Of a stretch of 64,000 bases of DNA, positions 8,601-16,497 are shown in pieces; the first letter of the stretch is position 1, and the number at the start of each line of letters is the position of its first letter. Source of the DNA: an uncultured Oscillospiraceae bacterium (GTDB lineage: Bacteria; Bacillota; Clostridia; Oscillospirales; Acutalibacteraceae). Below the pieces are notes generated by a model, which did not search any database, was not told the DNA's origin, and worked only from the letters and a program-made list of their open reading frames with translations. Where the stretch lies: NCBI GenBank assembly GCA_900548305.1, contig URJZ01000003.1:1-64000 (forward strand), read 5' to 3'. Both the position numbers and the translations under genes were made by a program.

Positions 8601-9851
8601 TTGAGATTTCAATCATTCTCAAAAAAACAGCTTCAGGTATTAAGTTGGTGGTATGAAGGCAGTCCGTATGCCTCTTACACAGCCGTGATTTGTGACGGTG
8701 CAGTCAGAAGCGGAAAAACTCTATGTATGAGTATTTCGTTTTTTCTCTGGGCTTTTTATCAATTTCAAAATCAATCGTTTGCCTTCTGCGGTAAAACCAT
8801 ACGCTCTTTAAGGCGAAATTTAATCACCCCTGTTTTACCGATTTTGAAGGAGTTGGGTTTTCAATGTCACATTCATTACTCAGAAAATTGTTTGAGTGTC
8901 ATCTTTCAAGGACGAAAAAATCGATTCTATCTGTTTGGCGGTAAAGATGAAGGTTCGGCAGCAATGATACAAGGCATCACGTTAGCGGGCGTTATGTTTG
9001 ATGAAGTTGCTTTGATGCCGCGCTCTTTTGTGGAGCAGGCTTTGGCAAGATGCTCTGTGGAAGAGGCAAAGTTTTGGTTCAATTGTAATCCGGAGCATCC
9101 TCAGCATTGGTTTTATCAAGAATGGATTTTAAAGGCCAAACAGAAACAAGCGTTATATTTACATTTTACGATGGAAGATAATCCGTCGTTGTCCCCAAAA
9201 GTGCGCAAGCGCTATCATTCTTTGTATTCAGGTGCGTTTTATGAACGCTTTGTATTGGGAAAATGGGTAGCGATACAAGGCCTTATTTATCCTTTTATGA
9301 CGCAAGATAGATTTTGTGATACACCAAAAGGGACATTTGAGGAATATGTGGTATCCTGCGATTACGGAACGGTTAATCCTTCCTCCTTCGGTTTGTGGGG
9401 AAAACAACAAGGAATCTGGTATCGTCTGGAAGAATATTACTATCATTCTCGTTTGACGGGGACATCTCGAACGGATGAAGAACATTATGAAGGATTGGTA
9501 ACTTTAATCGCAGGTCGTCCAGTTACCAAAATTGTGGTAGACCCATCTGCCGCCAGCTTTATTGCGGTCATTCAGCGTCATGGAGTATATTTGGTTCTCC
9601 CCGCGAAAAATAATGTGGTAGATGGTATCCGTGCAGTAAGTGTTGCGTTAAAACAAGGGGATATCCGAATTTGCAATACTTGTACGGATACGATTCGCGA
9701 ATTTGGTTTATACCGTTGGAACGATTCCATGCATAAAGATATGCCGATAAAAGAAAATGACCACGCGATGGATGACATTCGCTACTTTGTTTCTACCGTT
9801 TTATCAGAAAGAAATGACGATTTTTTTGTTATGGCAGCGCAGCGCTGTTGA
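8601..9851 (+). CDS. Phage terminase large subunit
   Basis: This 416-residue DNA-packaging motor is of the PBSX/XtmB type. The ATPase half has Walker A in CDGAVRSGKT (residues 31-40) and Walker B in GVMFDEVALM. The C-terminal RNase H-like nuclease retains all expected acidic residues: Asp254 in SCDYGTVNP, Asp314 in VVDPSA and Asp391/Asp392 in HAMDDIRYF. It therefore looks catalytically intact. The start is a TTG abutting the preceding stop, and the portal gene follows. Confidence 0.92.
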   Translation: MRFQSFSKKQLQVLSWWYEGSPYASYTAVICDGAVRSGKTLCMSISFFLWAFYQFQNQSFAFCGKTIRSLRRNLITPVLPILKELGFQCHIHYSENCLSVIFQGRKNRFYLFGGKDEGSAAMIQGITLAGVMFDEVALMPRSFVEQALARCSVEEAKFWFNCNPEHPQHWFYQEWILKAKQKQALYLHFTMEDNPSLSPKVRKRYHSLYSGAFYERFVLGKWVAIQGLIYPFMTQDRFCDTPKGTFEEYVVSCDYGTVNPSSFGLWGKQQGIWYRLEEYYYHSRLTGTSRTDEEHYEGLVTLIAGRPVTKIVVDPSAASFIAVIQRHGVYLVLPAKNNVVDGIRAVSVALKQGDIRICNTCTDTIREFGLYRWNDSMHKDMPIKENDHAMDDIRYFVSTVLSERNDDFFVMAAQRC

Positions 9852-9925
9852 TTTATTCAGTATGGCGCAGCTGACATAGAAAATACCAACAACAGATGAT
9901 AGAGAAAAAAGAAGGGATTTTTTCA

Positions 9926-11125
9926 TTGAATTTCATGAGAAAACAAGGACAAGAGGGGAAAAAGAAGAAAAAAGAACAAGCTTTAGAAAGTAAGACAGTT
10001 GACGCTACCATGGCAGTTCAAACTGTGGGTAAACAAGATTATTTTGTATGGCAATGTTGTGAGAATAATATTGCTGCAGAGCGACAGCTTTATACTGCAT
10101 TAAGAGGTGCGGTGCCGATTATTGATTCTGCCATTCATAAGTTGCTTCGTATTATTGGAAATTTTACTGTGGAATGCGAGGATAAACAAGCAGAAAAAGA
10201 ACTGCATTCTTTTTTGGATCATGTAAAGGTGAATACGTATCAGCAAGGTATTTACAGTTTTATCAGCTGCTATTTTGACCAGTTGCTTACCTATGGTACA
10301 GCAGTTGCTGAGATAGTTCCTACCATTGGAGGCGATGATATTGGCGCATTGTATGTAGCTGATTTGGACAACATTGATTTGATGCATGACGATAAAACAT
10401 TATCTGTAGATATTTATGTAAAAGATAGTTTTGGAGAAAGAAAGCCGATTCCATATCCGGATTTGATTTTAATGACAGCGCTGAATCCGCCTCATGGCAG
10501 TGCACATGGTGTTTCTATTTTAAGAGGTTTGCCGTTTGTCAGCGAGGTACTTCTAAAAATTTACAAATCTATTGGTATGAATTGGGACAGAGTCGGTAAT
10601 GTCAGATTTGCAGTTACCTATAAACCGACCAATGACCCTATGGACCGCGCGTATGCAAAAGAACGTGCACAGCAAATTGCTACAGAATGGAGTCGTGCGA
10701 TGCGCAGCGGCGATATCAGTGATTTTGTGGCAGTGGGTGATGTAGGGATTAAAGTCATTGGTGCGGACAACCAGATTTTAGATAGTGAAGTACCTGTACG
10801 TCAGATGATGGAGCAGATTATTACAAGGCTTGGATTACCCCCGTTTATTTTAGGATTGTCGTGGTCCTCGACCGAAAGAATGTCCAGCCAGCAGGCGGAT
10901 GTTTTAACAAAAGAAATGGAAGCTTACCGTATGCTGCTGAACCCTTCTATTGAAAAAATATGTTCCCTTTGGCTTACACTGCACGGTTATGATACCTCTT
11001 TTGAAATTGTATGGGATACCATTACCATGCAAGATCGTGTAGAGGAAGCCGACGCCAGATTAAAACACGCGCAGGCAGAAAAACTGGAGTGGGAAACAGC
11101 AAAGGAAAAGGAGGGAAAACAGTGA
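9926..11125 (+). CDS. Phage portal protein
   Basis: About 399 residues, in the canonical position after terminase. The sequence has the portal pattern: an N-terminal stretch about sampling a helical core (TALRGAVPIIDSAIHKLLRIIG), a middle region with MTALNPPHGSAHGVSILRGLP, and a C-terminal region with LGLPPFILGLSWSSTERMSS. Portals form the dodecameric ring at the capsid vertex through which DNA passes. An ATG at 9896 is in frame, but the GAAGGG site at 9911-9916 favours the TTG at 9926. It overlaps the next gene by four bases. Confidence 0.88.
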   Translation: MNFMRKQGQEGKKKKKEQALESKTVDATMAVQTVGKQDYFVWQCCENNIAAERQLYTALRGAVPIIDSAIHKLLRIIGNFTVECEDKQAEKELHSFLDHVKVNTYQQGIYSFISCYFDQLLTYGTAVAEIVPTIGGDDIGALYVADLDNIDLMHDDKTLSVDIYVKDSFGERKPIPYPDLILMTALNPPHGSAHGVSILRGLPFVSEVLLKIYKSIGMNWDRVGNVRFAVTYKPTNDPMDRAYAKERAQQIATEWSRAMRSGDISDFVAVGDVGIKVIGADNQILDSEVPVRQMMEQIITRLGLPPFILGLSWSSTERMSSQQADVLTKEMEAYRMLLNPSIEKICSLWLTLHGYDTSFEIVWDTITMQDRVEEADARLKHAQAEKLEWETAKEKEGKQ

Positions 11126-12111
11126 ACGGAGCTATTATCAAACATATGCAAACAGATGTGACACGCGACTTGGAATGCATCAATCAATATACACGCAGGC
11201 CATTTACAGAACAGGAAGTATATACATTTTCTGTGGTGCTTTGTGACAACGAAATCGACCGTGATTTTGAACGGTTCAGTGTAGAAGCATTACATACGTT
11301 AAGTCAATTGTTTTTAGGAAAAACAGGCATTTTTGACCACAATATGAAAACAGGTAATCAAGCGGCGCGTATTTATGATACAGCAATGGAAACTATGGAA
11401 GGAAAAATGACTTCCTATGGAGAACCGTATACTCGTTTGGTAGCAAAAGCATACTTGCCGCGATGTGAAAAAAACACAGATTTGATTATGGAAATTGAAA
11501 GCGGTATGAAAAAAGAGGTAAGCGTAGGTTGTGCTGTTGCAGAGAGAATTTGTTCTGTTTGCGGTGCGAACCAATCATTCGCACCATGTAACCATAAACA
11601 GGGAAAACAGTATGAAAAAAACGGAGCAAAAGAAGTCTGCCACATTGTTTTGAATCAGCCCACAGACGCATATGAATGGTCTTTTGTGGCAGTACCTGCC
11701 CAGCGAGAGGCGGGGGTCATAAAGATGTTTGCAAAGACGAAAGGGGGAATGACAGTGGAACAAATCATTCAAAAAATGAAAGAGACTCAAGAGGGGCTAT
11801 TCCTTTCTGAAGAAGAAATCAGAAAAATGCTCAGACATCTGGAACAAATGGAAGAATATGCGGCGTGCGGAAAAGCATACAGGGAAGAAGTAAGCCGCAA
11901 TGTAGTCAAACTTTGCGGTTTGGTGCAGCCTCAAATTTCTGCTGAGGTGATGAAGCGTGTGACAGAAGGTATGGGTTTAGATGATTTAAAAGTCTTTGAG
12001 AAGGCATTTCGCACAAAGGCGGAAGAAGTGATTCCCCTTTCGCCGCAGTTGGCTGTGGCAAAAGAGAAAGAATACAAGAAAAACAGCCCAAATCAGGCAT
12101 TTAAAATTTAA
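11122..12111 (+). CDS. Prohead protease / head maturation-like protein with zinc-ribbon-like insert
   Basis: This 329-residue protein lies between portal and decoration protein, the place of the prohead protease or scaffold (XkdF-like) in related phages. The GTG start overlaps the portal stop and has a GGAGGG site. The N-terminal half fits a capsid protease fold (KTGIFDHNMKTG with a candidate active-site His, SVGCAVAERICSVCG). A Cys-rich stretch, CSVCG then CNH then VCH, could bind zinc. The C-terminal half (about 205-320) is helical and charged, as in a scaffold. No catalytic residues can be assigned with certainty. Confidence 0.6.
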   Translation: MNGAIIKHMQTDVTRDLECINQYTRRPFTEQEVYTFSVVLCDNEIDRDFERFSVEALHTLSQLFLGKTGIFDHNMKTGNQAARIYDTAMETMEGKMTSYGEPYTRLVAKAYLPRCEKNTDLIMEIESGMKKEVSVGCAVAERICSVCGANQSFAPCNHKQGKQYEKNGAKEVCHIVLNQPTDAYEWSFVAVPAQREAGVIKMFAKTKGGMTVEQIIQKMKETQEGLFLSEEEIRKMLRHLEQMEEYAACGKAYREEVSRNVVKLCGLVQPQISAEVMKRVTEGMGLDDLKVFEKAFRTKAEEVIPLSPQLAVAKEKEYKKNSPNQAFKI

Positions 12112-12123
12112 GGAGTTGAATAT

Positions 12124-12465
12124 ATGAAAGTGTCATTAAACGGTTACGGTGAAAGCGTAACTACATTTGAAGCGGAAGACAGTGTAAAAGCAGGTTATCC
12201 TGTAAAAATGACAGATAACGGAAAAGTTGGTTTATGTACTGCCAAAGAAGCATTTTGTGGTATTGCACTTAACGTCAGAAACGGTTTTGCGGCAGTACAG
12301 CTACAGGGTTATTATGGTGGATTGCCATACACAGGTTCCGGTATGAAGGTTGGAATCTTAAAACTTGGTGCTACTTCCGATAAGGCGGAAGTATCTGAAA
12401 CAGGCAAAGAATGTCTGGTAGTAGATGTAGACAGTGAATCTTCTACCTGCGGTATTATTCTTTAA
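12124..12465 (+). CDS. Capsid decoration-like protein
   Basis: This 113-residue protein sits immediately before the major capsid gene, the usual position of a head decoration or DUF2190-like protein. It is beta-rich and glycine-rich (SVKAGYPVKMTDNG, CGIALNVRNGFAAVQLQGYY), as expected for a small protein that stabilises the capsid surface. It has a good AAGGAG site. The function is inferred from position, size and pattern. Confidence 0.6.
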   Translation: MKVSLNGYGESVTTFEAEDSVKAGYPVKMTDNGKVGLCTAKEAFCGIALNVRNGFAAVQLQGYYGGLPYTGSGMKVGILKLGATSDKAEVSETGKECLVVDVDSESSTCGIIL

Positions 12466-12483
12466 TTGGAAAGGGAGAATCAA

Positions 12484-13494
12484 ATGGCTTTTTATGATAA
12501 TTTAAAATTGGAAAAAGGAATGTACAATTCCGGTAATAAAAGTTTTACACAGGTATTGGAAGAACTGGACTGTTCCAAAAATTATGAGGGAACAGAATTG
12601 GAGGGTTTAGATGCTTATCAGCGTCAATTAAAACGTTTTGATATTAAAGTAGGGGGCAGAAGCTCCGATTCGGTTGAAAAATTTTTCCAAACCAGTGACA
12701 GTGCTGCATTGTTTCCCGAATATGTAACACGTGCAGTAAAGCAAGGGATGGAGTATGCAAATTTACTGCCTTCTATTGTGGCTACCACTACTACAATTCA
12801 ATCTATGGATTACAGAACCATTACAGCGTCTCCCAGTGAGGATGACAAAGAGTTAAAACCTGTGGCGGAAGGTGCTGAAATTCCTCAAACCGTAGTCAGA
12901 ACACAAGACAATTTGGTAAAACTTCATAAAAGAGGCAGAATGCTGGTTTCCTCCTACGAGGCATTGCGTTTCCAGAAATTAGACTTATTTACGGTTACAT
13001 TACGTCAAATTGGCGCGTATATTGCAAGAGCACAATTAAAAGATGCGGTAGATGTGTTGCTTAACGGTGACGGAAATGGCAATGCGCTGACACCTACCTC
13101 TTTATCTGCAAAACCTACTTATACGGATATTGTAAAACTTTGGGGTGAATTGGCTCCATATGAACTAAACACAATGTTAGCATCGACTGTGACAATGCAA
13201 GATTTATTGAATATTGACGAATTTAAAGATGCAACAGCAGGTTTGAATTTTCAAGGTACAGGTAAACTTGTTACACCTTTGGGAGCAAATTTACTTCATG
13301 TTCCATCTTTGAAAGACAAAACCATCATTGGTCTTGATAAAAATTGTGCGTTGGAAATGGTACAAGCAGGTGACGTTATTACAGATTATGATAAACTGAT
13401 TGACCGTCAATTGGAACGTGCAACCATCAGTACCATTGCAGGTTTTGCAAAAATCTTTACGGGTGCTGCAAAAGCAGCTTCTTACACTGCTTAA
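12484..13494 (+). CDS. Major capsid protein (HK97-fold type)
   Basis: 336 residues. The pattern is that of XkdG-type capsid proteins: a charged N-terminal arm, then SAALFPEYVTRAVKQGMEYA, a peptide-binding beta segment (YRTITASPSEDDKELKPVAEGAEIP), a long helix (SSYEALRFQKLDLFTVTLRQIGAYIARAQ, residues about 155-185) and the LLNGDGNGNALTPTS loop. The ATG at 12484 behind AAAGGGAG is preferred over the TTG at 12466. It would build the procapsid around the portal. Confidence 0.85.
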   Translation: MAFYDNLKLEKGMYNSGNKSFTQVLEELDCSKNYEGTELEGLDAYQRQLKRFDIKVGGRSSDSVEKFFQTSDSAALFPEYVTRAVKQGMEYANLLPSIVATTTTIQSMDYRTITASPSEDDKELKPVAEGAEIPQTVVRTQDNLVKLHKRGRMLVSSYEALRFQKLDLFTVTLRQIGAYIARAQLKDAVDVLLNGDGNGNALTPTSLSAKPTYTDIVKLWGELAPYELNTMLASTVTMQDLLNIDEFKDATAGLNFQGTGKLVTPLGANLLHVPSLKDKTIIGLDKNCALEMVQAGDVITDYDKLIDRQLERATISTIAGFAKIFTGAAKAASYTA

Positions 13495-13506
13495 TTAGGG
13501 TTTACT

Positions 13507-13863
13507 ATGGAAGAAGTATTGAGAAGGTTTGCAAGACTGGCAGGACTGACAGAAGAGGAAGCATTACAATGGCAGGACCTTTGCGGTGACGCTTATGTTT
13601 TGCTGGAATCACAAAGAAAAAAGCAGAAAGATGCTTCTTGTGTTGGAGATTTGGTTTGTGCCGCTGCCGCTGCATTGGCATTTTACCAATATACATTGCA
13701 TCAAAGTGCAGCAAGCGAAGCTGATTTTACCGCAGGAGATGTGCGTATTTCTCACAACAGCAAAAGTGTGGAATGGGCAAAGGAATTTTGGCTTGAGGCA
13801 CGCAGCCATGCTGCTCCGTTATTGAAAGACCCGGATTTTGGTTTTTGGGAGATGAAAGTATGA
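13507..13863 (+). CDS. Head-tail connector-like protein
   Basis: This 118-residue, mainly helical protein follows the capsid gene. Position, size and helical make-up (EEVLRRFARLAGLTEEEALQWQDLCGDAY, SVEWAKEFWLEA) match gp6/XkdH-type adaptor proteins that ring the portal. No specific catalytic motif is present. The next gene overlaps it by four bases (ATGA), implying translational coupling. Confidence 0.55.
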   Translation: MEEVLRRFARLAGLTEEEALQWQDLCGDAYVLLESQRKKQKDASCVGDLVCAAAAALAFYQYTLHQSAASEADFTAGDVRISHNSKSVEWAKEFWLEARSHAAPLLKDPDFGFWEMKV

Positions 13864-14201
13864 AAAAAAGTGCGTATTTAAAAACTATGTTTCAAACATA
13901 CGGAAATGAGATTACGGTGTACCCAAAATATAAAAAAGAATATCAAGTAAAAGGATTTATTCGCCCGTTGTCTTTTCAACATTTACCTTCTTCCAATGAG
14001 CTGGGCATTCCTTTTGACCATACGGACGACGGCGGTTACCTGTATCTTGGTCCGGCTGAATACCGCATTGACAGGGAATTGGAGGAAACCAAACTGGAAC
14101 AGGATGACGTCCTATATTGGGTTACAAAATCCAGGGCAGTCTATCTGCAAAATGAGCCAATCTACGTTTGTGCGGTACTGCAGAAAGTTGTAGCATCGTA
14201 G
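13860..14201 (+). CDS. Putative head completion / stopper protein
   Basis: This 113-residue protein has a start (ATGAAAAAAAG) that overlaps the previous stop. It is a beta-rich domain (EITVYPKYKKEYQVKGFIRPL, YLYLGPAEYRIDRE) resembling the small stopper or head-tail joining proteins downstream of connectors. An in-frame ATG at 13845 lies inside the previous gene and is less likely. The function is inferred from order. Confidence 0.5.
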   Translation: MKKSAYLKTMFQTYGNEITVYPKYKKEYQVKGFIRPLSFQHLPSSNELGIPFDHTDDGGYLYLGPAEYRIDRELEETKLEQDDVLYWVTKSRAVYLQNEPIYVCAVLQKVVAS

Positions 14202-14214
14202 AAGGAGAATCGTT

Positions 14215-14343
14215 ATGGAAGAATTATGGAGTCAAACACCAAAAGATATTTTTGATACCAATACTGTCTCATCGGTTTCTGACCAATTGGAACAAGATTA
14301 TCGCAGATATGCACATAAATTAGATGAAGAGGTGATTGGTTAG
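14215..14343 (+). CDS. Small 42-residue protein at the head/baseplate junction
   Basis: This short gene starts with ATG behind GAAGGAGAA and ends with a TAG whose last base is the first base of the next GTG start. The product is acidic and helical (SVSDQLEQDYRRYAHKLDEEVIG at the C-terminus) and is not recognised. It occupies the exact place where tail sheath, tube, chaperone and tape-measure genes stand in PBSX-like gene orders, so it is either a conserved small adaptor or all that remains there. The site and coupling support real translation. Confidence 0.55.
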   Translation: MEELWSQTPKDIFDTNTVSSVSDQLEQDYRRYAHKLDEEVIG

Positions 14344-14873
14344 TGGTGCCTCTTATGAAATTTAAAGATTTTATATGGAGTAAAAATCCCGAAACATTAG
14401 ATATTTCTATTACAAGAGATATTAAAGAATTGCCGATTCCCTTCCATGGTTCTGTGATGCAGGATTATGGGGAACAGAAACGGATTATCAAAGGGGAGGG
14501 TGAGTTTTCGGGAAAACGTTGTATGGAAACATATCAGAAGCTGGCAGCACTGTTTGAAAGTGGCGAAAGCGGTGTATTATTATTGCCCAATTTTCCTGCA
14601 TTGATTGCAAAACCTGTTTCTCTTTCTTATGTGGCTGTTACAAGACCAGATATTCTGCGTTATCAGTTTGTATTCTGGGAAGACAGCAGAAATTCTGTTG
14701 CAGCACCTGAAACCTCTCAGTTTTGCATACATGTTACGGTGAAAGAGGACGGGGAAAATGTATGGACCATTGCACAAAAGGAACATACAACGGTGGAAGA
14801 ACTGCTGCGGCTGAATCCTCACATTGTATGGCCCAGTTATTTAACGAAAGGTATGCAGGTGACTTTGCCATGA
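14343..14873 (+). CDS. XkdP-like tail protein with C-terminal LysM domain
   Basis: A 176-residue protein starting at GTG. Residues 1-120 resemble the DNA-circularisation/baseplate N-domain found in XkdP-like proteins (FKDFIWSKNPETLDISITRD). The C-terminal part (about 128-176) is a LysM domain: VWTIAQKEHTTVEELLRLNP and YLTKGMQVTLP. In contractile tails the LysM protein sits at the lower end of the tube near the hub. Its stop overlaps the start of the hub gene by four bases. LysM could contact peptidoglycan or act structurally. Confidence 0.75.
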   Translation: MVPLMKFKDFIWSKNPETLDISITRDIKELPIPFHGSVMQDYGEQKRIIKGEGEFSGKRCMETYQKLAALFESGESGVLLLPNFPALIAKPVSLSYVAVTRPDILRYQFVFWEDSRNSVAAPETSQFCIHVTVKEDGENVWTIAQKEHTTVEELLRLNPHIVWPSYLTKGMQVTLP

Positions 14874-15793
14874 ATTATTGCTGCTATACGGTGAGCGGAA
14901 AAAAAGTTGCATTATTGCCCCCTGTTTCTGTTCAAATCAATGTGCATGAAGATGCTCCTGCCGACGATATGACGGTTGTGTTTCCGCTTACGGAACAAGT
15001 GCCAAAGATAGCAACCATACGTGTTTGGAATGGTGAAAAACCAATATTTTCAGGAATCATTGATGAACAGATGGTAGGGGTGACAAAAAGCGGTGCTGTA
15101 TTAAAATTAATTGCTCGCAGCAGGGCGGCATTGCTTTTGGATAATGAAGCCATGCCACAGGAATATCATTATCCTTCCCTGACTCAACTGTATGAACGAC
15201 ACGTAGAACCGTATGGGTTCTGTGGCTTTATCGGCAATGGGGGAACATTTGATACAAAGCTGACTATCACCAAAGGAATGAGTGAATGGCAAGTCATTGA
15301 AGAGTTTTGTATCAGATGCTTTGGAACGATTCCTTATGTAACGGCTGACGATTATATTGATTGTAGCGGGGCGGTTCCAAACGAGCAGTTGGTATTTGAC
15401 AATAGCAATGCATCGTGTATCCCCTATCTGTCAATCCTTTATCGTGACAAATTTTATAAACGAGTCAGTGAGTTGTATGTACAGCCAAAACTGGGACAGG
15501 CATATACCTCTGTTGTGCATGATAATCAGGCACATAAATTGGGTGTACAGCGCAGACGATTTGTGGTCTCCAATAATTATAGAGGGACACGTATGATTGA
15601 CAGTGCAAAACGAAAAGCAGTAGAAGTAACGGTTGTGTGTGCGGGAGGCATTTGTGGTTCTTTAAAAATGCCTGTTGTTATTTCCGATGCGATTTTGGGT
15701 ACCGTTGATAAATTGAGTATTGCAGGCTGGACTTATACATTGAACAGCAACGGGGAACGCTGTGAATATTTGCTGAGAAAAGAAGATATTTAA
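14870..15793 (+). CDS. Baseplate hub protein (XkdQ / gpD-like)
   Basis: 307 residues, starting at ATG overlapping the LysM gene stop. The sequence has the late-control/hub pattern: an N-terminal beta domain (VSVQINVHEDAPADDMTVVFPL, KPIFSGIIDEQ), a middle with LIARSRAALLLDNEAMPQEY and WQVIEEFCIRCFG, and a C-terminal beta segment. Hub proteins form the trimer that carries the spike at the tip of contractile tails. A longer frame starting at 14723 would lie wholly inside the previous gene and is rejected. Confidence 0.78.
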   Translation: MNYCCYTVSGKKVALLPPVSVQINVHEDAPADDMTVVFPLTEQVPKIATIRVWNGEKPIFSGIIDEQMVGVTKSGAVLKLIARSRAALLLDNEAMPQEYHYPSLTQLYERHVEPYGFCGFIGNGGTFDTKLTITKGMSEWQVIEEFCIRCFGTIPYVTADDYIDCSGAVPNEQLVFDNSNASCIPYLSILYRDKFYKRVSELYVQPKLGQAYTSVVHDNQAHKLGVQRRRFVVSNNYRGTRMIDSAKRKAVEVTVVCAGGICGSLKMPVVISDAILGTVDKLSIAGWTYTLNSNGERCEYLLRKEDI

Positions 15794-15815
15794 TGATAAG
15801 AAATGAGTTGATACG

Positions 15816-16160
15816 ATGTGGATTTCACAAAAAGTAGGTGCTTTGGAACAACCAAGTGCCCAGATACAAGTAGGGGAAGTACTTAGTAATACAGGCAGTC
15901 TTTCCATACAGGCTGTTGGACAATACAGTGCAGTGCCCCTAGCGGCTCCGTTTGGCATTACTTATGCACCGCCCAAAGGAACAAAGGTAGTTTTGTTGGA
16001 AGAAGAGGATACGGTATTGTGTACGGGGGCAATTTCCGAGTCTGTAAATTTATCTGAAGGGGAACTGATGCTGCGTTCTTCTGGCGGAGCATACATCCAC
16101 TTAAAAAATAATGGAGATGTTGTCATAAACGGACAAGTATTTCCTCTGCAGTCTACTTAA
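15816..16160 (+). CDS. Baseplate spike protein (gpV-like)
   Basis: This 114-residue protein has an OB-like beta domain followed by the spike repeat signature LRSSGGAYIHLKNNGDVVINGQ, typical of gpV/XkdR-type spikes that puncture the target envelope. It is short for the family, giving a stub-like spike. It lies between the hub and the gp25-like gene, as in PBSX-like baseplate operons. Confidence 0.7.
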   Translation: MWISQKVGALEQPSAQIQVGEVLSNTGSLSIQAVGQYSAVPLAAPFGITYAPPKGTKVVLLEEEDTVLCTGAISESVNLSEGELMLRSSGGAYIHLKNNGDVVINGQVFPLQST

Positions 16161-16182
16161 GGAGGGGATTTCCATAGACAGT

Positions 16183-16497
16183 TTGATACAAAACGGAGAT
16201 ACGTCTGCCATTTTAGTCAGCGGCAGGCGGGAGTTATTGCAGCGAGTTCGGATACAGCTGACAGCGCATCGAGGGGAATTTCCTTACTGCGGAACGCTGG
16301 GCAGCAGATTGTACCAAATTGCTGTAAGCGATTCCAAATGTGAGAAGAAGGTACTGGAAGCAATCGAAGAAGCGCTTGAGTTCATACCGCAGGTTAGAGT
16401 AAAAGATGTAGCCATCTTGGGAAAAATAGTTACAGTTTATATAGAAACGGAATACGGAAATAACGCTTTACAATTTTCACTGAAAGGAGGAGAGTAA
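16183..16497 (+). CDS. gp25-like baseplate wedge protein (XkdS-like)
   Basis: This 104-residue protein matches the gp25/XkdS family that nucleates sheath assembly at the baseplate. Recognisable features are LQRVRIQLTAHRGEFPYCGTLGSRLYQI and EEALEFIPQVRVKDVAI. The start is uncertain. The only strong site, GGAGGGG at 16161-16167, is 15 bases before the TTG at 16183 but 6 bases before an in-frame ATA at 16174, which would add IDS to the N-terminus. It ends one base before baseplate J. Keeping a sheath-docking protein where no sheath gene is visible is notable. Confidence 0.75.
   Translation: MIQNGDTSAILVSGRRELLQRVRIQLTAHRGEFPYCGTLGSRLYQIAVSDSKCEKKVLEAIEEALEFIPQVRVKDVAILGKIVTVYIETEYGNNALQFSLKGGE

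Noticed and set aside
14723..14869. N-terminal extension of the hub protein
   Set aside because: It lies wholly inside the LysM gene in another frame; the ATG at 14870 overlapping the previous stop is the natural start.
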